64,000 bases of DNA, taken from the NCBI RefSeq assembly GCF_001687105.1, contig NZ_CP014596.1, positions 985,501 through 1,049,500 of the forward strand, written 5' to 3'. This document shows positions 1 to 12,894 of the stretch, piece by piece (the first letter of the stretch is position 1; each line of letters begins with the position of its first letter). The DNA comes from Salipiger sp. CCB-MM3. Its GTDB lineage: Bacteria > Pseudomonadota > Alphaproteobacteria > Rhodobacterales > Rhodobacteraceae. Under the pieces are notes generated by a model. That model was not told the DNA's origin, ran no database searches, and saw nothing but the letters and a program-made list of their open reading frames with translations. The position numbers and the translations under genes were made by a program.

Positions 1-273
1 GTGACGCCCGAGACGGTGCAGGAGGTGAGCCAGACCCAGACGATCGTGTCGCTGGTGAACGCGGGGCTTGGCGTGGGGCTGGTGCCGCAGTCGGCCATGG
101 CGATGCGGATGGAGAATGTGGTCTTCCGCTCGATTGATGCGCCGAAGGAGTTCAACTCGACGCTCTATCTCAATATCGCGCCGAACCGGGGCACGCCGCT
201 CAACGAGAAGGTGCGCGCCACGATCCTTTCGGCGCTGCAGTCCGAGGCCGCCGCGCGGCAGGGCGCGGCCTAG
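1..273 (+). CDS. LysR-family transcriptional regulator, C-terminal fragment
   Basis: The window opens inside this gene, so only the last 90 residues are visible and the true start lies upstream. The stretch with SQTQTIVSLVNAGLGVGLVP followed by a basic-acidic tail is typical of the second half of a LysR effector-binding domain (periplasmic-binding-protein fold), where the glycine-rich turn precedes the last strands. The DNA-binding part is outside the window. Its stop codon overlaps the stop of the convergent DMT permease gene. The inducer and targets cannot be told from this fragment; the first GTG at position 1 is not claimed as a real start. Confidence 0.8.
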   Translation: MTPETVQEVSQTQTIVSLVNAGLGVGLVPQSAMAMRMENVVFRSIDAPKEFNSTLYLNIAPNRGTPLNEKVRATILSALQSEAAARQGAA

Positions 274-1157
274 GGCGCGCCGCCGATGCGCCTTGCGCTA
301 TGGGCCATGACCAGCGTGGCGACGAAAATGGCGATGCCGCCCGCCCATGTGGTGCCGGTCACCACCTGCCCAAAGAAAAGATAGCCCAAGGCGGCCACGA
401 AAGGCAGGCGCAGGAAGTCGAAGGGCACGATGAGCGAGGCATCGGCCAGCGCAAAGGCCCGCGTCGCCAGCGTCATGGCCGCGGCGCCAAGCGCGCCCTG
501 CAGCGCCAGCAGCAGCCATTGCGACAGCGTCGGCGTTTGCCAGACCAGCAGCGCCGGGATCGCCGCCAGCGGCACCGTGGCGATAAGGTTCCAAGCCACC
601 AGCGTCTCGGTCCGGTCGCGCGCCACCATGCCCTTGAGGATCAGCTGGATCACCGCCACCAGCAGCGCGCCGATCAGCGCGTAGCCCAGCCCGAGGGGGA
701 TGTCCCCCGCGCCCGGACGCAGCACGATCAGCACGCCCGCAAAGCCCAGCGTCACGGCAAGGATGCGCACCGGGCGCGGGCGCTCGCCCAGAAAGACCCA
801 AGCCCCCAGCGTGACGAAGATCGGCGAGGCGAAGGCGATGGCCGTCACATCCGCCAGCGGCGCCGCGGCAAAGGCGAAGAAGAAGGCGATCACCGAGGCC
901 AGCTTCAGCGCCGCCCGCAAAACGTGGCGCAGCCGGTACTCGGTCTGCAGGATGCCCGGTCGTGACAGCAGCCACGGCAGCACCACCAGCAGGCCAAAGA
1001 GCGCGCGGGTGAAGCCCATGACGAAAGGGTGCACTTCGCCCGCCAATTGCCGCACCAGAACGGAATCGACCGCGCCGCACGCCGAAGCGAGCAACATGAG
1101 CAGAATGCCCACCAGCGGCTGGTTCTGCCGCGAAAACCTTGTCCAGCTTGCTGTCAT
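270..1157 (-). CDS. EamA/DMT-superfamily permease
   Basis: This 295-residue protein is built of two repeated EamA halves of about five hydrophobic segments each, the usual ten-helix drug/metabolite transporter layout (family length about 290-300). Visible hallmarks are the first helix region with ASACGAVDSVLVRQLAG, the end of the first repeat with LGERPRPVRILAVTLGFAGV, and the second repeat with ADASLIVPFDFLRLPFVAALG. It would act in the inner membrane as an exporter or exchanger of a small metabolite. The substrate is not predictable. It lies about 120 bases downstream of the thioredoxin-like gene on the same strand and could be the tail of the cbb transcript, but its link with carbon fixation is only positional. 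Confidence 0.85.
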   Translation of the reverse strand: MTASWTRFSRQNQPLVGILLMLLASACGAVDSVLVRQLAGEVHPFVMGFTRALFGLLVVLPWLLSRPGILQTEYRLRHVLRAALKLASVIAFFFAFAAAPLADVTAIAFASPIFVTLGAWVFLGERPRPVRILAVTLGFAGVLIVLRPGAGDIPLGLGYALIGALLVAVIQLILKGMVARDRTETLVAWNLIATVPLAAIPALLVWQTPTLSQWLLLALQGALGAAAMTLATRAFALADASLIVPFDFLRLPFVAALGYLFFGQVVTGTTWAGGIAIFVATLVMAHSARRIGGAP

Positions 1158-1277
1158 CCGTCCCTCCGCGCCGCTCTTTGGGCGCGTCCTCCATCCGGAG
1201 CGGGACCGTCGTCCAGAGCGGGCGGGGTTGTCAAGCCGTGCCGGGGGCGCCGGGTCGGCGCGCCGCTTGAGAGGACG

Positions 1278-1832
1278 TCAGGCGGCCTTCCATTTGATCG
1301 AGCAGCCCATCGAGGGGATCTGATCGAGCGGGCCGGTGCCAAATTCGGCGACCTGTTTCATCGCCTCGAAGAGATCACGGCGGGTGCCTTCGGGGGCGGC
1401 CTCCTTGCGCGACGCGTCGAGCCGGCCGCGGTATTGCAGGCCAAGGGCCGCATCGAAGCCGAAGAAATCCGGCGTGCAGGCGGCGTCATAGGCGCGGGCG
1501 ACCTGCTGGCTCTCGTCATAGAGGTAGGGGAAGGGAAAGGCCTTGTGCTGCGCCATCTTTTTCATGTTCTCGAAACTGTCCGCCGGGTAGCTCGCGGCGT
1601 CATTGGCGCTGATCGCAACGGTGTGGATGCCATGCTCGCGCAGCTCGGTCGCGTCGAGAATGATCCGGTCGATCACCGCCAAAACGTAGGGACAGTGGTT
1701 GCAGATGAACATGATCAGCGTGCCCTTGGGGCCGCGAAGCTCTTCGAGGCTGTAGGTCTTGCCGTCGGTGGCGGGCAGCGAAAAGCCCTGCGCGGGCCAG
1801 CCGAAATCGCAGACAGGGGGAGAGACGGGCAT
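1278..1832 (-). CDS. Thioredoxin-like peroxiredoxin-type protein
   Basis: A 184-residue protein of the AhpC/TSA-like thioredoxin fold. The strand TLIMFICNHCPYV carries a CxxC motif (CNHC) where thioredoxins have CGPC, and the later cis-proline region is CTPDFFGFD. Such short cytoplasmic proteins without signal peptide are common redox proteins of unknown partner. It starts 15 bases after the stop of the ribulose-phosphate epimerase gene, so it is almost surely cotranscribed with the cbb operon. A role in redox control of Calvin-cycle enzymes is tempting but inferred only from the position. It lacks the full resolving-cysteine pattern of a classical 2-Cys peroxiredoxin, so I leave the activity open. 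Confidence 0.8.
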   Translation of the reverse strand: MPVSPPVCDFGWPAQGFSLPATDGKTYSLEELRGPKGTLIMFICNHCPYVLAVIDRIILDATELREHGIHTVAISANDAASYPADSFENMKKMAQHKAFPFPYLYDESQQVARAYDAACTPDFFGFDAALGLQYRGRLDASRKEAAPEGTRRDLFEAMKQVAEFGTGPLDQIPSMGCSIKWKAA

Positions 1833-1847
1833 GGAAGACTCCTCTGG

Positions 1848-2555
1848 TCAGGCCGCCGAGCGCGCCCCGGTCGCGGCTGTCGCGGCGGCGCGGATCGCCC
1901 GGATATTCTCTCCATATGGGGCGGGGTCCGAGACCGATCCACCTCGGAACACCGCCGAGCCTGCCACAAGCACATCGGCTCCCGCCTTCGTGACCAGCGG
2001 GGCGGTCTCGGGATCGACACCGCCGTCGATCTGGATGTGGATCTCGCGATCACCGATCATCTCGCGCAGCTTGGCGATCTGCGCCAGCTGAGAGTGGATG
2101 AATTTCTGCCCGCCAAAACCGGGGTTGACGGTCATCAGGCAGATGAGATCGCACAGATCGAGCAGCGGCGCCGCGGCCTCGACCGGGGTGCCGGGGTTGA
2201 GCGCGAGCCCCGCCTTGGCGCCGGTGGCGCGGATCGCCTGAAGGGTGCGGTGGCTGTGCGGCCCGGCCTCCAGATGGGCGGTGATCACATCCGCGCCAGC
2301 CTCGGCGAAGGCCTCGATGTAGGGGTCGACCGGGGCGATCATCAGATGCACGTCCATCACCGTGGAAATGTGCGGGCGGATCGCCTTCACCAGCGGCGGG
2401 CCAAAGGTGAGGTTCGGCACGAAATGCCCGTCCATCACATCCACATGGATCCAGTCGGCGCCCTGCGCTTCGACGGCGCGGATCTCCTGCCCGAAATTGG
2501 CGAAATCGGCGGAGAGGATGGAGGGGGCGATTTTCACGCTGCGGTCGAAATTCAT
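1848..2555 (-). CDS. cbbE: Ribulose-phosphate 3-epimerase
   Basis: Interconverts xylulose 5-phosphate and ribulose 5-phosphate, feeding phosphoribulokinase in the Calvin cycle. The 235-residue TIM barrel shows the family signatures: [15 protein letters not shown] at the start, [12 protein letters not shown] (metal ligands and catalytic Asp), [12 protein letters not shown] and IQIDGGV with the second catalytic Asp. I chose the ATG at 2555 because AAGGAG lies 8 bases before it and the protein then starts at the conserved N terminus. It follows cbbX after a 91-base GC-rich gap with small hairpins, and precedes the thioredoxin-like gene, so it belongs to the cbb operon. Confidence 0.95.
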   Translation of the reverse strand: MNFDRSVKIAPSILSADFANFGQEIRAVEAQGADWIHVDVMDGHFVPNLTFGPPLVKAIRPHISTVMDVHLMIAPVDPYIEAFAEAGADVITAHLEAGPHSHRTLQAIRATGAKAGLALNPGTPVEAAAPLLDLCDLICLMTVNPGFGGQKFIHSQLAQIAKLREMIGDREIHIQIDGGVDPETAPLVTKAGADVLVAGSAVFRGGSVSDPAPYGENIRAIRAAATAATGARSAA

Positions 2556-2646
2556 TGTCGGGCTCCTTGGGGTGAGCGGGGGAGGGGGCGCTGCCCCCAC
2601 CCGCCTGCGGCGGGCCCCCCGGGATATTTCGATCTAGACGAAGCGG
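2556..2646 (-). other. Intercistronic GC-rich hairpins and conserved intergenic motif between cbbX and cbbE
   Basis: Between cbbX and cbbE lie two short inverted repeats (GGGGGC/GCCCCC near 2584-2597 and CCCGCC/GGCGGG near 2599-2614) followed by GGGATATTTCGATCTAGACG at 2621-2640. The latter resembles an AT-richer motif (GAGTATTTxxGGAAAGACGAA) that recurs before two genes near 25.7 and 26.4 kb. The hairpins have no T-run, so they look like mRNA-stabilising or processing elements rather than a strong terminator. Confidence 0.4.
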
Positions 2647-3609
2647 CTATTCGGCGGCCTGCGGCACGCGGCGATCCACGTTGAGGCCGCCGCGGAAGAC
2701 CCGCGAGGCGCGCAGATCGGCCTCGGTGATGGTCGAAAGCGCTTCGGCGCCGAGCGGGCCCTTCGCTTCGTTGAACAGCCGGTTGGCCTGTCGCAGCCGG
2801 GCGCGGTCGAGCGCGTTGCGGATCGAGCGGGCATTGGCGAAATGCGGCTGGCCGCGGCGGGTGGTGATATAGTCGGCCATGGCGGCGCGCGCCGCATCGT
2901 CGAACGCGTAGTTCTGCGCGCCCAGCATGATCTGCGAGATCTGCAGAAGCTCGTCGTCGCTGTAGTCGGGAAACTCGATGTGATGGGCGATGCGCGAGCG
3001 AAAGCCGGGGTTGCTTTCGAAGAAGCGGTCCATGCGATCGGCGTAGCCGGCGAGGATCACCACCAGATCGTCGCGGTTGTTCTCCATCACCTGCAGCAGG
3101 ATCTCGATCGCCTCCTGTCCGTAGTCGCGCTCGTTCTCGGGGCGGTAGAGGTAGTAGGCCTCATCGATGAAGAGCACGCCGCCCATGGCCTTTTTCAGCA
3201 CCTCCTTGGTCTTGGGGGCGGTGTGGCCGATGTATTGGCCCACGAGATCGTCACGGGTGACGGTGACGAGATGGCCTTTGCGCACGTAGCCCAAGCGGTG
3301 CAGCAGGTCGGCCATCTTCAGCGCCACGGTGGTCTTGCCGGTGCCGGGATTGCCGGTGAAGGACATGTGCAGGGTCGGCGTTTCCGTGGCGAGCCCCATC
3401 TGGCGCCGCGCCTTGTCGACCAGCAGCAGCGCGGCGGTTTCGCGGATGCGCGCCTTGACCGGGGCGAGGCCGATCATCGTCTCGTCAAGCTCGGCCAGCA
3501 TCTCGCGCACGCCGCTGCCCTCGAAGGCGGCGGCGAGATCGACGGTGGTGGGGCGCTCGGGGTGTTCTGCGGGGGCTGGTTCGGTGTCAGTCTGCGGGGT
3601 CTCGGTCAT
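2647..3609 (-). CDS. cbbX: CbbX, red-type RuBisCO activase (AAA+)
   Basis: ATP-driven remodelling enzyme that releases inhibitory sugar phosphates from red-type (form IC/ID) RuBisCO by pulling on the large-subunit C terminus. The 320-residue protein has a Walker A motif [20 protein letters not shown] around residues 90-110, Walker [20 protein letters not shown], a sensor stretch [15 protein letters not shown] and the arginine-finger region [17 protein letters not shown], all matching CbbX. The first 35 residues are a Pro/Glu/Thr-rich unstructured lead. Start at 3609 is preceded by GGAG. Its place directly after cbbS is the standard red-type arrangement and agrees with the CbbL type seen here. 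Confidence 0.96.
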   Translation of the reverse strand: MTETPQTDTEPAPAEHPERPTTVDLAAAFEGSGVREMLAELDETMIGLAPVKARIRETAALLLVDKARRQMGLATETPTLHMSFTGNPGTGKTTVALKMADLLHRLGYVRKGHLVTVTRDDLVGQYIGHTAPKTKEVLKKAMGGVLFIDEAYYLYRPENERDYGQEAIEILLQVMENNRDDLVVILAGYADRMDRFFESNPGFRSRIAHHIEFPDYSDDELLQISQIMLGAQNYAFDDAARAAMADYITTRRGQPHFANARSIRNALDRARLRQANRLFNEAKGPLGAEALSTITEADLRASRVFRGGLNVDRRVPQAAE

Positions 3610-3727
3610 GTCGGGCTCCGAACTCGGGGGGCTGGGGTGGGGCGTCCTGCTTGGACTGGAAGAGGACGCCCCGCTGCCTGCGCCCAAGGAGGTTCGGGCG
3701 CGGGAAGGGCTCAGGCGTAGAGAAGGC

Positions 3728-4147
3728 CTAGGCGTAGCGGCGGCCCTCGGGCTCGCGCACGGCATAGCTCTCGATCGTGTAGCGGATGCTGCGGCCCTCG
3801 CCCTCTTGCCGCACGACGCGGAAGCCGGGCTCTTCAGCGGGGCGGCCCGCGATGAAGCTCATGCGGATCGACTCCCATCCGGCGGAGCTGTCGAAGGCGA
3901 TGACGCGGATGTATTTCCCGCCATGCTCCTTGCGGCACTCATTGACCTCGAAGACCACGGCGGCGGCGTCGGGATTGTCGAACATCGGGTGGCCCCACAT
4001 CTCCCAGTAGGTATTCCGTGGGTGCGGGTCGTCGGTGTATTCGACCGATACGGCCCAGCCGTTGTCGATGGCGTATTGGGCCTGCGCGTGGATGTCGTCA
4101 TCCGTCAGGTCGGGCAGGAAGCTGAACTGGCCTTGTCTCAGTTTCAT
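3728..4147 (-). CDS. cbbS: RuBisCO small subunit, red type
   Basis: Small subunit of form I ribulose bisphosphate carboxylase/oxygenase (L8S8). The 139-residue chain starts [19 protein letters not shown] and has the conserved [20 protein letters not shown] and [20 protein letters not shown] blocks. Its C-terminal extension (about 30 residues, [20 protein letters not shown]) forms the beta-hairpin typical of red-type small subunits and absent from green-type ones. The gene lies 118 bases after cbbL and 118 before cbbX. Confidence 0.96.
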   Translation of the reverse strand: MKLRQGQFSFLPDLTDDDIHAQAQYAIDNGWAVSVEYTDDPHPRNTYWEMWGHPMFDNPDAAAVVFEVNECRKEHGGKYIRVIAFDSSAGWESIRMSFIAGRPAEEPGFRVVRQEGEGRSIRYTIESYAVREPEGRRYA

Positions 4148-4265
4148 CGGGGATCTCCTTTGGCGATCTGGCTCTGCCGGGGCGGCAGCGTGGCGGGATG
4201 AGGGGCCGAGGGCGCATGCGCCAGCGGCAGGGGCGGCGCGGCACCCGGGGCGAGGGGCAGGTGGC

Positions 4266-7888
<3,623 letters not shown>

Positions 7889-7907
7889 CCCTGATCCTTT
7901 TCCTGAT

Positions 7908-9890
7908 TTACTGCAGGTTCTTGGCGAGGCGGGCGACCGCCTCTGCGGTGATGCCGAAATGGCGGTAGAGATCCGGCGCGGGGGCTGAGGCGCCAAAGCC
8001 GGTCATGCCGACAAAGCCGTCCTCGGGGCGCAGCATGAGACACCAGCCCTGCCGAACCGCGGCCTCGATGCCGATGCGCGGCGCGTCGCCGAGGGTCTCG
8101 GCGCGGTACTCGGGCGGTTGCTGTTCGAAAAGCTCGAAGCAGGGGGCCGAGACCACCGCGGCGCTGAGGCCCTCCTCGGCCAGAAGATCGGCGGCGGCGA
8201 GCGCCAGTTCGACCTCGGAGCCGGTAGCGATGAGCGTCACGTCGCGCTGGGCGGGGCCCTTCAGCACATAGGCGCCGCGGGCGGTGAGGTTCGTCTCCAC
8301 ATGGCGGCTGCGCACGGTGGGCAGCCCCTGCCGCGACAGGCACAGCACCGAGGGCGTGCGGCTCTGCTCCATCGCCAGCGCCCAAGCCTCGGCGGTCTCC
8401 ACCGCGTCGGCGGGGCGAAACACCAGCATGTTCGGCATGGCGCGCAGGCTGGCGATGGTCTCGACCGGCTGGTGCGTCGGGCCATCCTCGCCGAGGCCGA
8501 TGCTGTCATGGGTCATCACATAGGCGACTGGCACACCCATCAGCGCCGAGAGCCGCATCGCCGGGCGGCAGTAGTCGGCGAAGGCGAGGAAGGTGCCGCC
8601 GTAGGGCTTCAGCCCGCCGTGCAGGGCGATGCCGTTCATCGCCGCGGCCATGCCATGCTCGCGGATGTCGTAGTGGATGTAATCGCCCGAGTAATCGGCG
8701 GCGCTGACCGGGCGCATGCCCTTGGTGCGCGTGTTGTTCGAGCCAGTCAGATCCGCCGAGCCGCCGACGGTGTTGGGCAGCGTGCCGTTGACCACCTCGA
8801 GCGCCATCTCGCTGGCCTTGCGGGTCGCCACCTTGGGGGCGTCCTGCGAGAGGCGGTGCTTATAGGCGTTGATGGCGGCGTCGAGCGCCTTGGCATCCAC
8901 CGGGGCAAAAGCGGCGCGGAAGGCTTCGGCCTGCGGGTCGTCCCCGAGCCTGCGGATCCAAGCCCGCCGCGCCTCGCCGCCGCGCGCGGCCACGGCGCGC
9001 CATGCGTCCGTGACCTCGGGCGGGATCTCGAAGGCCGGGAGGGACCAGTCGAGCGCCCCACGCGCGGCGGCGATTTCTTCGGCACCCAGCGGGGCACCAT
9101 GCACGTCATGCGATCCCTGCTTGTTGGGCGCGCCGTAACCGATCACCGTGCGGCAGGCGATCATCGAGGGCCGGTCGTCGGCGCGGGCGATCTCGATGGC
9201 GGCGGCGATGGCTTCCTTGTCGTGGCCGTCCACCGCCTGCACATGCCAGCCCGCGGCGCGGAACCGCGCCTGCTGGTCGGTCGAGGTCGAAAGCTCGGTG
9301 CCGCCGTCGATGGTGATGCGGTTGTCGTCCCAGAGCAGGATCAGCCGCGACAGGCTCATGTGGCCGGCGAGGTCGATGGCCTCGTGGCTGATGCCCTCCA
9401 TCAGGCAGCCGTCCCCGGCGATGACATAGGTGTAATGGTCCATCAGCGCATCGCCGAAACGGGCGTTCAGCATCCGCTCGGCCAGCGCCATGCCGACGGC
9501 GGTCGAGATACCCTGACCGAGCGGGCCGGTGGTGGTCTCGATGCCCTTGGCGTGGCCGTATTCCGGATGGCCCGCGGTGCGCGAGCCAAGCTGGCGGAAC
9601 CGCTTGATCTGCTCCATCGGCATGTCGTCATAGCCGAGCAGATGGTGGATCGCATAGACCAGCATCGAGCCATGCCCGGCGCTCATCACGAAACGGTCGC
9701 GGTCGGGCCAGAGGTGGTTCTTGGGATCGAGCGTGATGAAGCGGTTGAACAGCACCGTCGCCACGTCGGCCATGCCCATCGGCGCGCCGGGATGGCCCGA
9801 GTTCGCCTGCTGCACCGCGTCCATGGTCAGCGCGCGGATCGCATTGGCCATGAGGTCTTCGATGGCGGTGACCTTGGTCTGAACGTTCAT
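7908..9890 (-). CDS. cbbT: Transketolase
   Basis: Thiamine-diphosphate enzyme that moves two-carbon units between sugar phosphates to regenerate ribulose 5-phosphate. At 660 residues it matches the family length. Visible are [16 protein letters not shown] (substrate/TPP region), the [22 protein letters not shown]-magnesium motif, the pyrimidine-domain [16 protein letters not shown] block and a C-terminal domain with [21 protein letters not shown] at 9890 is used; the gene starts 14 bases after the phosphoribulokinase stop, in the middle of the cbb operon. Confidence 0.96.
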   Translation of the reverse strand: MNVQTKVTAIEDLMANAIRALTMDAVQQANSGHPGAPMGMADVATVLFNRFITLDPKNHLWPDRDRFVMSAGHGSMLVYAIHHLLGYDDMPMEQIKRFRQLGSRTAGHPEYGHAKGIETTTGPLGQGISTAVGMALAERMLNARFGDALMDHYTYVIAGDGCLMEGISHEAIDLAGHMSLSRLILLWDDNRITIDGGTELSTSTDQQARFRAAGWHVQAVDGHDKEAIAAAIEIARADDRPSMIACRTVIGYGAPNKQGSHDVHGAPLGAEEIAAARGALDWSLPAFEIPPEVTDAWRAVAARGGEARRAWIRRLGDDPQAEAFRAAFAPVDAKALDAAINAYKHRLSQDAPKVATRKASEMALEVVNGTLPNTVGGSADLTGSNNTRTKGMRPVSAADYSGDYIHYDIREHGMAAAMNGIALHGGLKPYGGTFLAFADYCRPAMRLSALMGVPVAYVMTHDSIGLGEDGPTHQPVETIASLRAMPNMLVFRPADAVETAEAWALAMEQSRTPSVLCLSRQGLPTVRSRHVETNLTARGAYVLKGPAQRDVTLIATGSEVELALAAADLLAEEGLSAAVVSAPCFELFEQQPPEYRAETLGDAPRIGIEAAVRQGWCLMLRPEDGFVGMTGFGASAPAPDLYRHFGITAEAVARLAKNLQ

Positions 9891-9904
9891 GTCGTCTCCT
9901 CCAA

Positions 9905-10777
9905 TCAGGCGCGCTTGCTCTCGGTCACGAGGCGCTGGACCATGGGCGTGAAGATGAGTTGCATCGCCAGATCCATCTTGCCGCCGGGGATCACGATGGA
10001 ATTGGCGCGGCTCATCCAGCTGTTCTGGATCATCGAGGTGAGATACGGGAAATCGATGCCCCGCGGGTTGCGGAAGCGGATCACCACGAGGCTCTCGTCG
10101 GCGGTGGGGATCCAGCGGGCGATGAACGGGTCGGAGGTGTCGACCACCGGCACGCGCTGGAAGTTCACGTCGGTCTGGATGAACTGCGGGCAGATGCAGT
10201 GCACATAGGCGTGCATCCGGCGCAGGATGGTGTCTGTCACCGCCTCGGTTGTGTAGCCGCGGCTGGCCTTGTCGCGGTGGATCTTCTGGATCCATTCAAG
10301 GTTGATCACCGGCACCACGCCGATCTTGAGATCCGCCAGCGCCGCGAGGTTCACCTCGTCGTTGGCCACCGCGCCATGCAGCCCCTCGTAGAACAGCAGG
10401 TCGCTGCCCTCGTCAAAGCTTTCCCAGTCGGTGAAATTGCCCGGCGGGGTGTTCCAGCGCGCGGCTTCGTCGTCGTCGTGCACATAGTGACGGGTGCGCC
10501 CGGTGCCGGTCTCGCCATAGGTGCGGAAAATCTCTTCCAGCTCCCCCAGCTCATTGGCGTCATAAGAGAAATGCGAGAAGGTCTCATCCCCGGAAGACTT
10601 CCGCGCCTCCAGTTCGGCCTTCATGTCAGCGCGGTTGTAGCGGTGGAAGGCGTCGCCCTCGATGCTGACGGCAGTGATCCCCTCGCGACGGAAGATCTGG
10701 TCGAAGGTCGCCTTGACCGTGGTCGTGCCCGCGCCCGAAGAGCCGGTGACTGAGATGATGGGATGCTTCTTGCTCAT
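9905..10777 (-). CDS. cbbP: Phosphoribulokinase (proteobacterial type)
   Basis: Phosphorylates ribulose 5-phosphate to the RuBisCO substrate and is, with RuBisCO, diagnostic for the Calvin cycle. The 290-residue chain begins [20 protein letters not shown] with the nucleotide-binding loop, followed by the catalytic-lid block [20 protein letters not shown], the HYDNANE-region counterpart and [12 protein letters not shown]. Length and motifs fit the octameric class I bacterial enzyme, which is usually controlled by NADH and AMP. It is placed directly after cbbF. Confidence 0.96.
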   Translation of the reverse strand: MSKKHPIISVTGSSGAGTTTVKATFDQIFRREGITAVSIEGDAFHRYNRADMKAELEARKSSGDETFSHFSYDANELGELEEIFRTYGETGTGRTRHYVHDDDEAARWNTPPGNFTDWESFDEGSDLLFYEGLHGAVANDEVNLAALADLKIGVVPVINLEWIQKIHRDKASRGYTTEAVTDTILRRMHAYVHCICPQFIQTDVNFQRVPVVDTSDPFIARWIPTADESLVVIRFRNPRGIDFPYLTSMIQNSWMSRANSIVIPGGKMDLAMQLIFTPMVQRLVTESKRA

Positions 10778-10842
10778 GGGTCTTTGGGTTCCGTGAATCT
10801 CGGGTCTGGGACGCAGGCTCAGGTTTGGGCTCAGGCTTCGGC

Positions 10843-11850
10843 TCAGGCGCGGAACAGGCCGCGGTTGCCGAAGAGGGCAGAGACCTCCTGATCGGGCAGG
10901 TCGTGGTAGGCGGCGACGTGATCCACCTTGCCCGCCGAGCCGAAGACGAAGGGCGTGCGGGCGTGCAGGCTGTCGGGGATCAGGTCGAGAATGCGTGTGG
11001 TGCCATCGGTGGCATGGCCCTGCGCGGCCTCGATCAGCAAGGCGATCGGGGCGCATTCATAGACCATGCGCAACCGGCCGGCCTCATAGCCGGGGCGGGC
11101 GTCGGCTGGGTAAAGAAACAGCCCGCCGCGCATCAGGATGCGGTGGGTCTCGGCCACCAGCGAGGCGATCCAACGCATGTTGAAATTGCAGGCGCGCGGC
11201 CCCTCGGCTCCCGCGAGGCAATCGTCGATATAAGCGCGGATCGGCTTCGACCAGTGGCGGTAGTTCGAGGCGTTGATGGCAAACTCGGTGCTGCCGCCAT
11301 CGACGGTGACGGCACCGCTGAGCAGGGTGAAACGCCCGGTCTCGGGGTCGAGGATATGGTGCTGCAGCGCATCGCCGAAGCTCAGCATCAGCATCACCTG
11401 CGGGCCGTAGATCACATAGCCCGCGGCCAGTTGTTCGTGTCCGGGGCGGAGGAAGGTCTCCGCCCCGGTCTCGCGGGCGGCACGGAGGGAGAAGATCGTG
11501 CCGATCGAGACGTTGGTTTCGATATTGGACGAGCCGTCGAGCGGGTCGATGGCCAGCGCCAGCGTGCCATCGCGGTCGATAAGCTGCACATCGGCGCGCT
11601 CTTCCGAGGCGTACCAGCGCACACCGGTGCCGCGCATCGCCTCGGCAAAGGCCTCGTCGGCGATAAGGTCGAGCGCCTTTTGCGCGTCGCCATCGGTGTT
11701 GTCGCCCACATGCGCGGCCATCTGTCCGTCGAGCGGGCCGCGGGCGATGCGGTGGGCAAGGTCGCGGGCGACCCGGCCAACGGCCTCGAGGGCCGGGCGC
11801 AGGGCATCCGGGATCGGCGCCTCCGCGGGGAATGCGTTCGTGTCGGTCAT
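10843..11850 (-). CDS. cbbF: Class I fructose-1,6-bisphosphatase
   Basis: First gene of the cbb operon. Hydrolyses fructose 1,6-bisphosphate (and possibly sedoheptulose 1,7-bisphosphate, which has no separate phosphatase here). The 335-residue protein carries the metal-binding block [20 protein letters not shown] and the substrate-binding Tyr/Arg region [21 protein letters not shown] chose the ATG at 11850 (GGAGG five bases upstream) over a TTG one codon earlier. Its leader is shared with the divergent cbbR gene and contains a LysR-type dyad. Confidence 0.95.
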   Translation of the reverse strand: MTDTNAFPAEAPIPDALRPALEAVGRVARDLAHRIARGPLDGQMAAHVGDNTDGDAQKALDLIADEAFAEAMRGTGVRWYASEERADVQLIDRDGTLALAIDPLDGSSNIETNVSIGTIFSLRAARETGAETFLRPGHEQLAAGYVIYGPQVMLMLSFGDALQHHILDPETGRFTLLSGAVTVDGGSTEFAINASNYRHWSKPIRAYIDDCLAGAEGPRACNFNMRWIASLVAETHRILMRGGLFLYPADARPGYEAGRLRMVYECAPIALLIEAAQGHATDGTTRILDLIPDSLHARTPFVFGSAGKVDHVAAYHDLPDQEVSALFGNRGLFRA

Positions 11851-11853
11851 CAA

Positions 11854-11950
11854 GGCCTCCTCCTCCTCGACGGGTGACGTGGCCTTGATTTTGGCGATGT
11901 GAGCTTGTTAGAAAATTTAAAATTTCTGACTTCAAATTAGAGGAAATTTA
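11854..11950. promoter_or_regulatory. cbbF-cbbR divergent promoter with CbbR-type operator
   Basis: This 97-base gap is strikingly AT-rich against its surroundings. At 11908-11929 it holds a near-perfect dyad, TTAGAAAATTTAAAATTTCTGA when read as two arms (TTAGAAA / TTTCTGA), containing the TNA-N7/8-TNA pattern described for CbbR sites. Overlap with the cbbR leader is what is expected for LysR-type autoregulation and activation of the divergent operon. The call rests on position and motif; -10/-35 boxes cannot be assigned with confidence. Confidence 0.7.
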
Positions 11951-12883
11951 ATGCGCCGACTTGCCTCGCTGACGCTGAAACAACTGCGCTCTTTGGAAGC
12001 TGTTGAAAGAACAGGGTCTATTTCGCGCGCTGCCGAAGAGCTCGGGCTGACCGCCCCGGCGGTGCACAGCCAGTTGAAGGCCTTGGATCAGACTTTCGGA
12101 TGCGTCCTGCTGACGCGGGCAGGGGCGGGAAAGTTCCATGCCACGCCCGAGGGCGCGGCGCTTTTGCAGGCGTGGGAGACGGCAGAGGCGGGGTTTCGCC
12201 GGGCGCTGCAACGAATCGACGCGCTGCAAAAGGGCATGGCGGGCAGCGTGGTTCTGGGGGTGGTCTCGACCGGCAAGTATTTCGCCCCCGGGATCGTCGC
12301 GCGGCTGCGCAAGGCCTGCCCCGAGATCGAGATCGTCCTCGAGGTGGGCAACCGCGACCGGATCATCGCGGCGCTTCAGGACGGGGCGCTGGATCTGGCG
12401 ATCATGGGGCGTCCGCCGCGCGAGCCGGCGGTTGAGGCGCTGTCGATCGGCGATCACCCGCATGTGCTGATCGCGCCGCCCGACCATCCGCTGGCGGGCC
12501 GCGCCGAGATCACCGCCGAGGAGGTGCTGAGCGACATGATCCTGATGCGCGAGCCGGGGTCGGGGACGCGCATCCTCGCCACCCGCTTCCTCGACCGGAT
12601 CGGCGAGGGCAAACCCTATGCGCGCGCCGAGATGAACTCCAACGAGACGATCAAACAGGCGGTGATCGCCGGGCTGGGCATCGCGCTCATCTCGTATCAC
12701 ACTGTCGCCGAGGAGTTGCGCAGCGGGCGGCTGGTCACGCTGGATTTGCCCGGCCTGCCGATCATGCGCCACTGGTTCCTGCTGCATCGCGCCGACATGC
12801 CCATCACCGGCGCCGCGCGCACCGTCTGGGATTTCATCGCCGCCGAGCGCGCCGGGTTCCTGCCCAGTTGGCCGGTGGCGTGA
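11951..12883 (+). CDS. cbbR: CbbR, LysR-type regulator of the cbb operon
   Basis: 310-residue LysR protein: N-terminal winged HTH (about residues 5-64, LTLKQLRSLEAVERTGSISR and AAEELGLTAPAVHSQLKALD) and a C-terminal effector domain with NRDRIIAALQDGALDLAIMG and NETIKQAVIAGLGIALIS. Sequence style, length and its divergent placement to cbbF identify it as CbbR, the activator that senses Calvin-cycle metabolites or NADPH. AGAGGAAATTTA precedes the ATG. It converges with the LnmK-like gene of the next operon, leaving only 11 bases between stops. Confidence 0.93.
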   Translation: MRRLASLTLKQLRSLEAVERTGSISRAAEELGLTAPAVHSQLKALDQTFGCVLLTRAGAGKFHATPEGAALLQAWETAEAGFRRALQRIDALQKGMAGSVVLGVVSTGKYFAPGIVARLRKACPEIEIVLEVGNRDRIIAALQDGALDLAIMGRPPREPAVEALSIGDHPHVLIAPPDHPLAGRAEITAEEVLSDMILMREPGSGTRILATRFLDRIGEGKPYARAEMNSNETIKQAVIAGLGIALISYHTVAEELRSGRLVTLDLPGLPIMRHWFLLHRADMPITGAARTVWDFIAAERAGFLPSWPVA

Positions 12884-12894
12884 TCGGGTGATGC

